Source: an uncultured Phycisphaerales bacterium (lineage in GTDB: Bacteria; Planctomycetota; Phycisphaerae; Phycisphaerales; SM1A02). From it: a stretch of DNA of 44,801 bases. The notes beneath the pieces are model-generated. The model saw only the letters and a list, made by a program, of their open reading frames with translations. It made no database searches and was not told the DNA's origin. Shown piece after piece: positions 20,890 through 28,281 of the stretch. Location: assembly GCA_949373145.1 (NCBI GenBank), contig CASICI010000017.1:1-44801 (forward strand), in the 5' to 3' direction. Both the position numbers and the translations under genes were made by a program. Numbering within the stretch: the stretch's first letter is position 1; the number at the start of each line of letters is the position of its first letter.

Positions 20890-21144
20890 TCCGCACAGCC
20901 GGTTTACGGGTGAATTTCAGAACGCTTTTCCGGTGAAAGCGCTCAGGCCCTTCATCGTCCTGAGAGAGGTCCTGCTTGACCTCTCCCTCGTTGGTTCTCC
21001 GGATTCCTGATGAATACGGATGAAAAAGCCGTCTCTGGCTCCTCCAGTGATAAGTCGGAACAACTTGGAGCCTTTCGATCTCTGTTCAGATCGCCAAGGC
21101 CCGATATGCTCCTCGTTCACCTTCATATACGTCTGGGCAGTGCC

Positions 21145-22662
21145 ATGAGTTCTTTTAATGATTTCGCTTTGAATCCAATCCTGCTCTCCGGTCTGGAGAA
21201 GATGGATATCCACACGCCCACACCGATTCAGAAAGCCACGCTTGAGGCCTCGCTTCAAGGGCGTGACATCGTCGGTCTGGCCCCAACCGGTACCGGCAAG
21301 ACGCTCGCCTACACCATTCCGCTCGCCCAGCGCCTCCTCGACGATCCACCGCCACGAGAAAAGGGAAAGCCCGTCGATCCCTCTCGTCGCATCAGGACGC
21401 TTGTGCTGTGCCCTGTCCGAGAGCTCGCCCAACAGGTGGCAGAAGAAGGTCGATCTCTGTTTCGCGGTTCCGTGCTTCGGTCCAAGGCCGTCTTTGGGAA
21501 GTCGGCTCTTCGTCCTCAGCGTGACGCCCTCGAATCCGGCGTCGATCTTCTGGTGGGAACCCCGGGCAGACTTCGTGAACTGATCGATTGCGGAGCTCTC
21601 TCGCTCGCCCATGTTCGCCAGGTGGTGGTCGATGAGGCCGATCGAATGCTCGACATGGGTTTCCTTCCACAGGTCCGTCACCTCCTCGAGCGAATTCCCG
21701 ATCAAAGACAGATGCTTTTCTTTTCCGCCACGATGCCCAAGCCCATCGCCGCGTTGGCCAATGACTTTCTCGACGTGCCCTTCCGCGCCGAGATCGGTGC
21801 GAATACCGCGGTCGGACACATCGGTCAGTATTCGATGCATGTTCCGGACAGTGTCAAGGTTCCGATCGTTCTTTCATTGATCAAGGATCAGGAACTTCGC
21901 GGTGTCGTGGTCTTTTCACGAACGCGGCGGCGTGCCGGCTGGATCTCCACCGCTCTTCGGCGCAACGGTCTCTCCGTCGGCCTGGTCCACGGAAACCGTT
22001 CACAGGCACAGCGCGAGCGTGCGATCCAACGGTTTTCGTCGGGTGAACTCCCCGTACTCGTCGCGACGGATGTGGCAGCTCGTGGGCTTCACATCACCGC
22101 GATCGAGACCGTGATCAACTACGACCTTCCGGTGTCAACCGAGGAATATGTCCACCGTGTCGGTCGAGCCGCCCACGGTGGTGGTGTCGGCAACGCCTTC
22201 TCGCTCGTCTCACCGCGTGAAGAGGACCACTGGCTTCGTTTTCGTTCCGTGGCCGGAACGAAGGTCGGTCGAATCGATCCTCCGCCCTACGAACACTGGA
22301 TGCGGGAAGTCGATCTCGAGCGACTCGAAAAGACCCGGGACGGCGAAAAGGCACTCAAGAGTTTCGAGCGCAAGGCGAAGCTTCGCGAAGAGCAGGACGC
22401 CGCGAAGGGACAACGGCGGGCCGGCGCGAACTCCGGGCGAGGCAAGTCGAAGGCATCCGCCGGAAAATACGATCCCGAAGACCACAGATCCTCCTCCAAG
22501 CCCGACGAGCACTATGGCGGCAGGAAGAAGAAAAAGAAGAAATCCGATCTGAATTCCAATCCTAAATTCGGCGCACGTGGTCAGGCCACTCGACGTCTTG
22601 GAAAGCAGCGTCCCGTGTCCAAGACCGAACGTCCCGGTGGTGGTGTTCGCAAGGTCACGTGA
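21145..22662 (+). CDS. DEAD-box ATP-dependent RNA helicase (RhlE-like)
   Basis: The protein has 505 residues from the ATG at 21145 (MSSFNDFALNP). The Q-motif is TPTPIQKATL, the Walker A motif is APTGTGKT, motif II is DEADRMLD, motif III is SAT, and the second RecA domain has VATDVAARGLH and HRVGRAAHG. The C-terminal tail after about residue 400 is rich in Lys, Arg and Gly, as in helicases that bind RNA without strict specificity. It probably remodels rRNA or mRNA in the cytoplasm. The open frame continues 45 codons upstream, but that part resembles no helicase and the Q-motif begins right after the chosen ATG. The last 8 bases overlap the convergent small membrane protein gene. Confidence 0.92.
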   Translation: MSSFNDFALNPILLSGLEKMDIHTPTPIQKATLEASLQGRDIVGLAPTGTGKTLAYTIPLAQRLLDDPPPREKGKPVDPSRRIRTLVLCPVRELAQQVAEEGRSLFRGSVLRSKAVFGKSALRPQRDALESGVDLLVGTPGRLRELIDCGALSLAHVRQVVVDEADRMLDMGFLPQVRHLLERIPDQRQMLFFSATMPKPIAALANDFLDVPFRAEIGANTAVGHIGQYSMHVPDSVKVPIVLSLIKDQELRGVVVFSRTRRRAGWISTALRRNGLSVGLVHGNRSQAQRERAIQRFSSGELPVLVATDVAARGLHITAIETVINYDLPVSTEEYVHRVGRAAHGGGVGNAFSLVSPREEDHWLRFRSVAGTKVGRIDPPPYEHWMREVDLERLEKTRDGEKALKSFERKAKLREEQDAAKGQRRAGANSGRGKSKASAGKYDPEDHRSSSKPDEHYGGRKKKKKKSDLNSNPKFGARGQATRRLGKQRPVSKTERPGGGVRKVT

Positions 22663-22906
22663 CGGGCAGCAGTGGCACCAGCCACTGAACGACGATGGCG
22701 AAGACGATCCCGAGTCCCGCCATGGCCAGGATGATCTGCATCGTCATGATCGTGACATCCCGAGCGTAGTTGGCGAGATCCTTGGTTCGAATCGCACGAT
22801 AGACGAGTGAGAGACCGATCGACAACGGCAGCAGAAGCAGGGGCCACCACGATCCGATGTTCGGCACTGGTTCGATGAAGGGGATCCATGCGAGCATGTT
22901 CGTCAT
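22655..22906 (-). CDS. small membrane protein with two transmembrane helices
   Basis: The protein has 83 residues with hydrophobic segments at about 17-36 and 53-79, and a short basic loop between them. Its ATG overlaps the stop of the DUF6677-like gene by four bases (ATGA), so the two are translationally coupled and probably work together in the inner membrane. Function unknown. The 3' end overlaps the helicase gene tail-to-tail. Confidence 0.65.
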   Translation of the reverse strand: MTNMLAWIPFIEPVPNIGSWWPLLLLPLSIGLSLVYRAIRTKDLANYARDVTIMTMQIILAMAGLGIVFAIVVQWLVPLLPVT

Positions 22907-23382
22907 GTGCCTTCCCCCTCTCGGCGTCGTTCACCCTTGGTTCTCGTGGCGGCGTCGAGGATCGCGATCATGTTCATGAGACCAGCGAGTGCCGTGAACA
23001 GAATTCCGTATTCATTGGCTCTGGCGATCCCCATCGAAGTGCTGATCTTGTCGATCTTCTGACCCCTCATCGCGGGGGCATCGATCAGCTCGCCCACGTT
23101 TCCCGACTTGATGACTCTTTCATTCAGGCCGTTGACGGCGAATGCAATGGGTCCGCTTCCGGCCTGTGCCACGAACCACAGCCTGTCGGAGGACCGGTCG
23201 ACGGCATCAAGGCCTCCGATGAAGATGCCGCAGATCCATAAAAAGGCGATTCCGAGCAGAATCAGCCCGCCTCGTGCCTTCTCACCGCTGATCCAGTGGC
23301 CCAGACCGGGGATCAGCCACGCACAGATGGCAGCCAGCGGGTTGAATGTCTGTTGTCCTGTATTTGCTGCTTCAGTCGTCAT
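22903..23382 (-). CDS. DUF6677/TM2-like membrane protein
   Basis: The protein has 159 residues. It opens with NPLAAICAWLIPGLGHWISGEKARGG, the Pro-Gly-x-Gly-His turn typical of TM2-like and DUF6677-like planctomycete proteins, followed by a membrane helix LILLGIAFLWICGIFIGG. A third hydrophobic helix lies at about 125-145 (YGILFTALAGLMNMIAIL). The middle is a soluble loop containing NVGELIDAPA. Function is unknown. It is coupled to the small membrane protein downstream. I am fairly sure of the TM2-like turn and less sure of the DUF number. Confidence 0.7.
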   Translation of the reverse strand: MTTEAANTGQQTFNPLAAICAWLIPGLGHWISGEKARGGLILLGIAFLWICGIFIGGLDAVDRSSDRLWFVAQAGSGPIAFAVNGLNERVIKSGNVGELIDAPAMRGQKIDKISTSMGIARANEYGILFTALAGLMNMIAILDAATRTKGERRREGEGT

Positions 23383-23467
23383 TGTTTTATGCCGAGTGGT
23401 GTCATGAAGGTCTGGGCGCCCGCCCAGTGTAGCTCACGATCTGCAAGCAGCGAGGGAACGATCCACC

Positions 23468-23878
23468 ATGAGTGCAAACCCACAAGGAAACAATGGCGAG
23501 TGGAACAACGACGGCGAGGTCGTCGATCGACGATCCGGTCTCGACCGACGCCTTCTTGGCAGTGATCCGACCAATCTCGAGCGCCGAAGAGGGCCCGGTC
23601 GACGTCTGACGGATTTCGTCAAGGCCGCCGAAGAAGGTGAAATGACCAACGAGCAGTTTCTGTTCCTGATGGCGATCGATGCCTTCAAGCAGGTCAACGG
23701 CAAATCGTTCCCATCATGGAGCGATGTCCTGGAGATCGTCAGAAAGCTCGGGTATCGCAAGACCATGTCGAGCGAACTCAGACTTGGCCCCAGGGCCGAG
23801 GATTGGACCGAGCGATCCGATGCACCCTGTGGTCTTGATCTGTGTTCGGGAGATCAGTCCCTGGACGAAGCTGCCTGA
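23468..23878 (+). CDS. conserved-looking small protein with DRR repeats
   Basis: The protein has 136 residues. Residues about 20-48 hold VDRRSGLDRRLLG and ERRRGPGRRL, a pattern of Asp-Arg-Arg and Arg-Arg pairs. A helical domain follows (EQFLFLMAIDAFKQVNG) and ends with SWSDVLEIVRKLGYRK. I know of no function; related proteins seem to occur in planctomycetes. No signal peptide is visible. A GAGGG ribosome site precedes the ATG. The basic motif could bind nucleic acid, but this is speculation. Confidence 0.65.
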   Translation: MSANPQGNNGEWNNDGEVVDRRSGLDRRLLGSDPTNLERRRGPGRRLTDFVKAAEEGEMTNEQFLFLMAIDAFKQVNGKSFPSWSDVLEIVRKLGYRKTMSSELRLGPRAEDWTERSDAPCGLDLCSGDQSLDEAA

Positions 23879-23906
23879 GAGACTTCAAGGCCTTCATCGG
23901 GCTCGA

Positions 23907-24170
23907 TCACTCCGTGCTGAAGTGGTCCACATTGATCTGGATGTACTTCATCCACTCGTCGGGCAGATCCTCTTCAGGATAGATCGCTTGGACCGGGCAC
24001 TCGTCGACGCACAGGCCGCAGTCGATGCAGGTGTCCGGATCGATGAACAGCTGCGTGTTCTTTTCGAATGCATCCTCATCCGACTTCGGGTGGATGCAAT
24101 CCACCGGACAGACATCGACACACGCCGTGTCCTTCGTTCCCACGCAGGGTTCAGCAATTACATGAGTCAT
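23907..24170 (-). CDS. ferredoxin with two iron-sulfur clusters (FdxA-like)
   Basis: The protein has 87 residues from the ATG at 24170 (MTHVIAEPC). The first cluster motif is spaced PCVGTKDTACVDVCPVDCI, typical of 7Fe ferredoxins in which one cluster may be 3Fe-4S. The second is CIDCGLCVDECPV, a standard 4Fe-4S motif. It is an electron carrier in the cytoplasm; possible partners here are the acyl-CoA or amino acid dehydrogenase systems, but nothing is linked. The GAGG sequence upstream supports the start. The upstream in-frame extension to 24323 crosses the terminator of the neighbouring gene and is not credible. Confidence 0.9.
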   Translation of the reverse strand: MTHVIAEPCVGTKDTACVDVCPVDCIHPKSDEDAFEKNTQLFIDPDTCIDCGLCVDECPVQAIYPEEDLPDEWMKYIQINVDHFSTE

Positions 24171-24282
24171 GGTGACGTGGCCTCTCAAGGGTGTCCGGTG
24201 AAATGGTCCCTGGATCCGCAATCCGGCTCGAGGGAATCTACCCGATCCATATTTTCTGAGCGACATCAAATGCCGAAAAACA

Positions 24283-24311
24283 CGACGGGAGCCGGCAAGC
24301 GGCTCCCGTCG
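24283..24311 (-). terminator. Rho-independent terminator of the histone-like gene
   Basis: An 11-bp perfect stem (24283-24293 with 24301-24311) with a seven-base loop is followed on the minus strand by TGTTTTT. It lies 28 bases downstream of the stop codon of the Lys-rich protein. Confidence 0.85.
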
Positions 24312-24339
24312 GAAAGATTTCACGGACTGAACTGAGAAG

Positions 24340-24813
24340 TCAGCGACGGCGTTTGGTGGCCTTCTTGCGAGTGGCCTTCTTAGCGGTCTTCTTCTTGGTG
24401 GCCTTCTTGCGAGTGGCCTTCTTGGCAGTCTTCTTCTTGGTGGCCTTCTTGCGAGTGGCCTTCTTGGCAGTCTTCTTCTTAGCGACCTTCTTGCGAGTGG
24501 TCTTCTTCTTGGCTGCCTTCTTGCGAGTGGCCTTCTTGGCAGTCTTCTTCTTGGCTGCCTTCTTGCGAGTGGCCTTCTTGGCAGTCTTCTTCTTGGTGGC
24601 CTTCTTGCGAGTGGCCTTCTTAGCGGTCTTCTTCTTGGCTGCCTTCTTGCGTGTCGCCTTCTTGGCAGTCTTCTTCTTGGCTGCCTTCTTGCGAGTGGCC
24701 TTCTTGGCAGTCTTCTTCTTAGCGACCTTCTTGCGAGTGGTCTTCTTGGCTACCTTCTTGCGTGTCACTTTCTTACGCGCAGCCTTTTTACGAGTGGCCT
24801 TTTTCTTCGCCAT
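24340..24813 (-). CDS. histone H1-like Lys/Ala-rich DNA-binding protein
   Basis: The protein has 157 residues and is almost entirely Lys, Ala, Thr and Arg. A 14-residue unit of the type KKATRKKAAKKKTA is repeated about ten times. This is the composition of bacterial histone H1-like (Hc1/HctB-type) proteins and AlgP-like tails, which bind DNA without sequence specificity and compact the nucleoid. The start MAKKKATRKK has an AGGG site upstream. A terminator follows. No folded domain precedes the repeats, so the whole protein may be disordered until DNA-bound. The number of repeats is probably variable between strains because the DNA is also repetitive. Confidence 0.82.
   Translation of the reverse strand: MAKKKATRKKAARKKVTRKKVAKKTTRKKVAKKKTAKKATRKKAAKKKTAKKATRKKAAKKKTAKKATRKKATKKKTAKKATRKKAAKKKTAKKATRKKAAKKKTTRKKVAKKKTAKKATRKKATKKKTAKKATRKKATKKKTAKKATRKKATKRRR
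24355..24740. repeat. tandem 42-base repeats inside the histone-like gene
   Basis: Units of 42 bases, or shortened versions, recur throughout. Each holds the core CTTCTTGCGAGTGGCCTTCT with few substitutions. They encode the Lys/Ala repeat. Copy number can change by slippage and may also be wrong in an assembly. Confidence 0.85.
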
Positions 24814-25524
24814 TCTGAACCCTTTCGTCGCGCATTGTCGGAGACTTACATTTTCCTGATCAGGAATGCGGTGCGTCGGCGCGTCGACGGCACCAGTCTG
24901 ACGAGTTGTACCTTTATCGGAATGGGAATAAAAGATGCTTCAGTGAAAACAGAGCGCTTCACACTGAAATCCTGGTTGTGAGCTCCCGTATTTTCAATCC
25001 CGATCACACGCTTCATGGTTTGAATCGTTTCCGTGAGAACACGTTCTTCGAAAGCCTGCATGGATTGATTCTCCACGCCTTCTTCGGGAGGATTCAACAA
25101 CTTGAAACGGTTCATGCGCTTGTGAGATGGCTTTTCAGCGACTTCGTATCACTGCGTAAACGCATGAAAACAAGTGACCTACGAAAACACACGCGTGGCA
25201 TCCTTGATGAGACGATCGTTGTCTCGTTCTGCACTCGTCTTTCTGCGACATGGTGTTTCGTTTCAGGCGCGTGTTGCGTTTCACATCTTCGCGACATCGA
25301 ATTCCGGAATTGAATCAACGTGAAACACACCACCAAACACATCATCGAGGGCGTCAGAAAAAATTTTAAAAAAAAACGCTCAGTTGAACCCTTCGAGCAA
25401 CTTTTTTGTCAATTGAAGGCCTCATCACGCTACAAGTGCATTGCCCGATTTCTTCTCGCATGCTCATGTGAGGAGTTGTTCACGCGTCTCCTTCCACAAC
25501 ACTCGATACAGAAGTGAACGACAC
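24814..25524. other. A+T-rich intergenic region of about 710 bases
   Basis: No reading frame here has recognisable protein features. The longest (24846-25115 minus, 24906-25313 plus) have no motif, no good ribosome site and composition unlike the neighbours. Structure seen: a small palindrome TGCGTAAACGCA at about 25153-25164, and a block of runs of A and T at about 25358-25380, flanked by GCGTC and ACGC, that could be a curved or AT-rich upstream element. The region presumably holds the divergent promoters of the histone-like gene and the M16 gene, and could hide a small RNA, which I cannot prove. Confidence 0.4.
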
Positions 25525-26808
25525 ATGACGATTTCAAAAGACTCACCCGACGTTTCAGTGATTGAAGATCGTCGACTTTCCTGTGGTGTCCGCCTGCTGG
25601 TGGAATCGAACCCTTCCGTCAAGAGTGCGGCCATCTCCTGGTGGATCCCCACGGGCACCATGGATGATCCGGATGGTGACAATGCGGACGGCCTTGCTGT
25701 TCTCTGTGCCGGCATGCTCGAGCGTGGTGCCGGTGGACTCGATTCAAGGAAATTCAACGACGGCCTCGATCGTCTCGGTGTGATCAGGAACATCTCCGTT
25801 CATGACACCTCGACCCGGCTCTCCGCATCGCTTCGGACTGAAGAACTGCCTTCAGCACTCGAGCTGCTTGCCGACATGATGCTTGATCCCCTGATGCCCG
25901 AGGACGGCCTGGATCCGGTCCGAAGTCTCTGTCTGCAGTCGATTCAGGGACTCGTCGATCAGCCACCCGAGCTTGCCTCCATCAGATTGAACCATCTTGC
26001 GCTTCCCGCTCCATTCAATCGAAGTTCGTACGGATCGAGCCAGGCCCTTGAATCTGCGACCATCGAAGACGTGCGTACGGCATGGCGTGCCCGTTGCCTT
26101 CCCGAGGGTTCGATCATCGCGCTTGCCGGCGGAATCGACTTCGATGACGCCGCGGAGATTCTCGAGAGACGACTGGCGGGTTGGTCCGGTGGGTCAAACG
26201 ATGCGCCTGCCCCCCGTCCCCGGATCGGTGGAGACGAGCATGTTCAACAGTCCGGTTCACAGGTTCATGTCGAGATGGCATTCGATGCACCTTCTCTCTC
26301 TTCGTCCGACGAACTGCCATTTCTCGTGGCAACCCGCATCCTCGGTGGTGGAAGTTCCTCTCGACTGTTCGACCACGTCCGTGAACAACAGGGTCTCTGT
26401 TACGACGTTCACGCCGGCTACATGAGAAGAGGGTCGGGCAGTCTCTGCACCATCGGAGCTGGAACCACGCCGGAGCGGGTGTCACGAACCATCGAGAGCA
26501 TCTACGAGGAACTCGACCGATTCGGTTCGGGAGGGATCACCCTGGATGAATTCGACAATGTGATGGTGGGTCTCAAGACCCGGTTGATGATGCATGGAGA
26601 AAGCATGGCGGCGCGAGCGGCCGCGATCGCGGCGGATTTCCATGACCGCGGTGCGCCACGAACACTTTCCGAGGTCGCTCGCGAGATCGATGCGCTTTCT
26701 CACCAGGGAGTCGATGATCTCGTGAGGTCGTATTTCAACTCGAAGTGGGCATCAGGCGTGGCAAGGGTCGCCGTGGGACCCAGCACTCCCTTCGAGTCTC
26801 GAAGTTGA
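25525..26808 (+). CDS. M16 (insulinase/pitrilysin) family protein without the zinc motif
   Basis: The protein has 427 residues, the usual length of a single-chain M16B peptidase. N-terminal strand KSAAISWWIPTGTMDDP and helix GLAVLCAGMLERGA align to the place where active members have HxxEH, but here the His-x-x-Glu-His residues are Val, Ala and Gly. The C-terminal half keeps SSSRLFDHVREQQGLCYDVHAGY, the Arg-Tyr substrate-clamp region. So it is probably a non-catalytic half of a heterodimeric peptidase, like the alpha subunit of mitochondrial processing peptidase. No partner M16 gene is in this window. There is no signal peptide, so it is cytoplasmic. The ATG at 25525 is preferred over earlier in-frame starts. 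Confidence 0.85.
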   Translation: MTISKDSPDVSVIEDRRLSCGVRLLVESNPSVKSAAISWWIPTGTMDDPDGDNADGLAVLCAGMLERGAGGLDSRKFNDGLDRLGVIRNISVHDTSTRLSASLRTEELPSALELLADMMLDPLMPEDGLDPVRSLCLQSIQGLVDQPPELASIRLNHLALPAPFNRSSYGSSQALESATIEDVRTAWRARCLPEGSIIALAGGIDFDDAAEILERRLAGWSGGSNDAPAPRPRIGGDEHVQQSGSQVHVEMAFDAPSLSSSDELPFLVATRILGGGSSSRLFDHVREQQGLCYDVHAGYMRRGSGSLCTIGAGTTPERVSRTIESIYEELDRFGSGGITLDEFDNVMVGLKTRLMMHGESMAARAAAIAADFHDRGAPRTLSEVAREIDALSHQGVDDLVRSYFNSKWASGVARVAVGPSTPFESRS

Positions 26809-26824
26809 GGTACTCGCAGTATCG

Positions 26825-26855
26825 TTGATGCGGACGTGGCCCCGTGAGCTATACT
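26825..26855 (+). promoter_or_regulatory. candidate promoter with TATACT -10 next to the start codon
   Basis: TTGATG (26825-26830) and TATACT (26850-26855) are 19 bases apart, and the ATG of the next gene begins only 8 bases after the -10 hexamer. If it is used, the messenger would begin at or next to the ATG, that is, leaderless. Confidence 0.45.
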
Positions 26856-26862
26856 CGAAGCC

Positions 26863-27117
26863 ATGAGTGTCGAACTACCAGCTTTCGCCCCGGGAACCCG
26901 GGTCCGTGTCTCCCACCAGATCTCCAACGCCCACGATGAATCATGGGTGAATGCGGTCGAGGGAGAGGTTCTGCGTTATCGACAAGCCAAGACCGGATCA
27001 TGGTTCGCACACTCCAAGGATGATCGCCTCTGGCTCGATCGTCTGGAGCTGCGTCTGGATACTCTCGAAGTGGTGACTCTCAACCTCGATCAGCTCACGC
27101 TCATCGAAGCGATCTGA
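26863..27117 (+). CDS. small conserved-looking protein, unknown function
   Basis: The protein has 84 residues. It begins MSVELPAFAPGTRVRVSHQI, a beta-barrel-like start (SH3-like or translation-barrel fold is possible), with GEVLRYRQAKTGSWFAH and WLDRLELRLD further on, ending in a strand-rich VVTLNLDQLTLIE. No signal peptide, membrane segment or metal motif is visible. Related short proteins appear typical of planctomycetes, but I cannot name a family. The start is supported by the -10 element directly upstream. Confidence 0.65.
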   Translation: MSVELPAFAPGTRVRVSHQISNAHDESWVNAVEGEVLRYRQAKTGSWFAHSKDDRLWLDRLELRLDTLEVVTLNLDQLTLIEAI

Positions 27118-27139
27118 GTCGCAGTCGACCCGAATTCGA

Positions 27140-27604
27140 TCAGGTACCGTCCGTTCCGACCGGAAGCGGGATCATTCTGTCGTGTTCCGCTTCGACCAGC
27201 GTCACCTTGATCGTGATGGCCTGCGTTCCTCTGACCACCCCGAGTTCGATCACGTCACCCGGGTTCGAAGCTCTTAGAGCCGTTCGCAAGGCACTCGGAG
27301 AGGCCTCACTTGAACCATTGACGCTGACGACCACATCCCAGAGTTCGAGCCCCGCACCGGATGCCGGGGTGTCTTCCGCCACCGCGATGATCATCGTCGA
27401 CTCTTCGCCGTTGACTCCAAGGTGCTTCTGCATGATCGGTCCACTTGGAACCATGTTGACCCCGAGCATCACGGGAGCCTTCGGCGCCTCGACGGTCTCC
27501 GCCATGGCGTGGTCATCCTGTCGTTCTTCATGAACCTTGCCGTTCTGGCAACCGACGTTCAGGATCAGGAAGGTGAGTGTTCCGAAGATCAGTGTTCTGT
27601 TCAT
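27140..27604 (-). CDS. PDZ-domain lipoprotein
   Basis: The protein has 154 residues. The signal MNRTLIFGTLTFLILNVGC gives a lipobox Cys at 19. After a polar linker, residues about 45-140 form one PDZ domain: HLGVNGEESTMIIAVAEDTPASGAG corresponds to the segment before the binding helix, and VVVSVNGSS and LRTALRASNPGDVIEL to the standard late strands. No protease domain is attached, so it may recruit or regulate a periplasmic partner. An AGAGAG ribosome site and a TACACT hexamer upstream support the start. It is convergent with the preceding small gene. Confidence 0.83.
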   Translation of the reverse strand: MNRTLIFGTLTFLILNVGCQNGKVHEERQDDHAMAETVEAPKAPVMLGVNMVPSGPIMQKHLGVNGEESTMIIAVAEDTPASGAGLELWDVVVSVNGSSEASPSALRTALRASNPGDVIELGVVRGTQAITIKVTLVEAEHDRMIPLPVGTDGT

Positions 27605-27774
27605 GGTTCTCTCTTTGAAGTGTGTCCGGGTGTGCGACTTGAGTGTACATCTGGAGCTTCTGAAGGGATAGATGGATCAGGGTGCTCGATTCAGCCAGGC
27701 TTGGAATCGGTCGAGATCACCGCATCTCGTCTCTCAAGGGCGACAGTCGATGATCCAGAACGTACGCTTGTGAG

Positions 27775-28278
27775 ATGCCGACTCCATCAGCCATCATCCT
27801 TCTCGCGTCGAAAATCATCTCCGCCGCTCTGGCGCTCACTCTGGTGGGAGGTCTTCAGACCGGCTGCGGACCTCGTGAGGTGAAGATCGCCACAGGTGCC
27901 TGGCCCTGGGTTCCCACCAGCATGGAAGTTCACGGTCTGTCCCGATTCATGGTCCAGGATGGTGAAGAGATTCTCTCTCTTCGCGTCGAGTTCCTGGATC
28001 AGGATGGAGACCCTTCGAAATACCCCGGGCTTCTTCGGATCGAGATCGATCCAGCCGGCCCGAACAAGTCCGCCGAGTCTGAAGCCAGTTTCGATCTGAG
28101 TGATCCTGAAGTCAATCAGAGGTACTGGGATCACGTCTCTTCGACATACCGTTTCCAACTGTCGCCCGACTGGGATGAGCCACCTCTGCCGAGCACCGCG
28201 ATTCGCGTTCGAGTGCTTGCGGCACTTGAGGGTGCTCCCGAACTCGACAGTGGAGTCACACTGCGTCGTGGTCGTTGA
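27775..28278 (+). CDS. predicted lipoprotein, unknown function
   Basis: The protein has 167 residues. A hydrophobic leader ends in VGGLQTGC, a lipobox with Cys at about 31. The mature part is a beta-rich domain with TSMEVHGLSRFMV, LRVEFLDQDGDPSKYPG and IRVRVLAALEGA, resembling an Ig-like or C2-like sandwich that might face the periplasm. Function unknown. It ends three bases from the convergent amidohydrolase gene. Confidence 0.7.
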   Translation: MPTPSAIILLASKIISAALALTLVGGLQTGCGPREVKIATGAWPWVPTSMEVHGLSRFMVQDGEEILSLRVEFLDQDGDPSKYPGLLRIEIDPAGPNKSAESEASFDLSDPEVNQRYWDHVSSTYRFQLSPDWDEPPLPSTAIRVRVLAALEGAPELDSGVTLRRGR

Positions 28279-28281
28279 TCC

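Noticed and set aside
20917-21840. 307-residue frame on the minus strand opposite the helicase
   Set aside because: It lies antisense to well-conserved helicase motifs and has no recognisable domain.
22770-22800. tRNA-like GGTTCGAATC sequence
   Set aside because: No acceptor or anticodon stem can be formed around it; it lies within the small membrane protein gene. A similar match at about 37660 is inside scpB.
24340-24813. CRISPR-like repeats
   Set aside because: The repeats are contiguous, lack unique spacers and encode a Lys-rich protein in one frame.
24353-24859. Long hydrophobic plus-strand frame opposite the histone-like gene
   Set aside because: It is the complement of Lys codons, giving repeated Phe/Leu/Val; it has no ribosome site and no independent evidence.
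24846-25313. Short frames on both strands in the A+T-rich spacer
   Set aside because: No motifs, poor start signals and overlap with each other; treated as intergenic.
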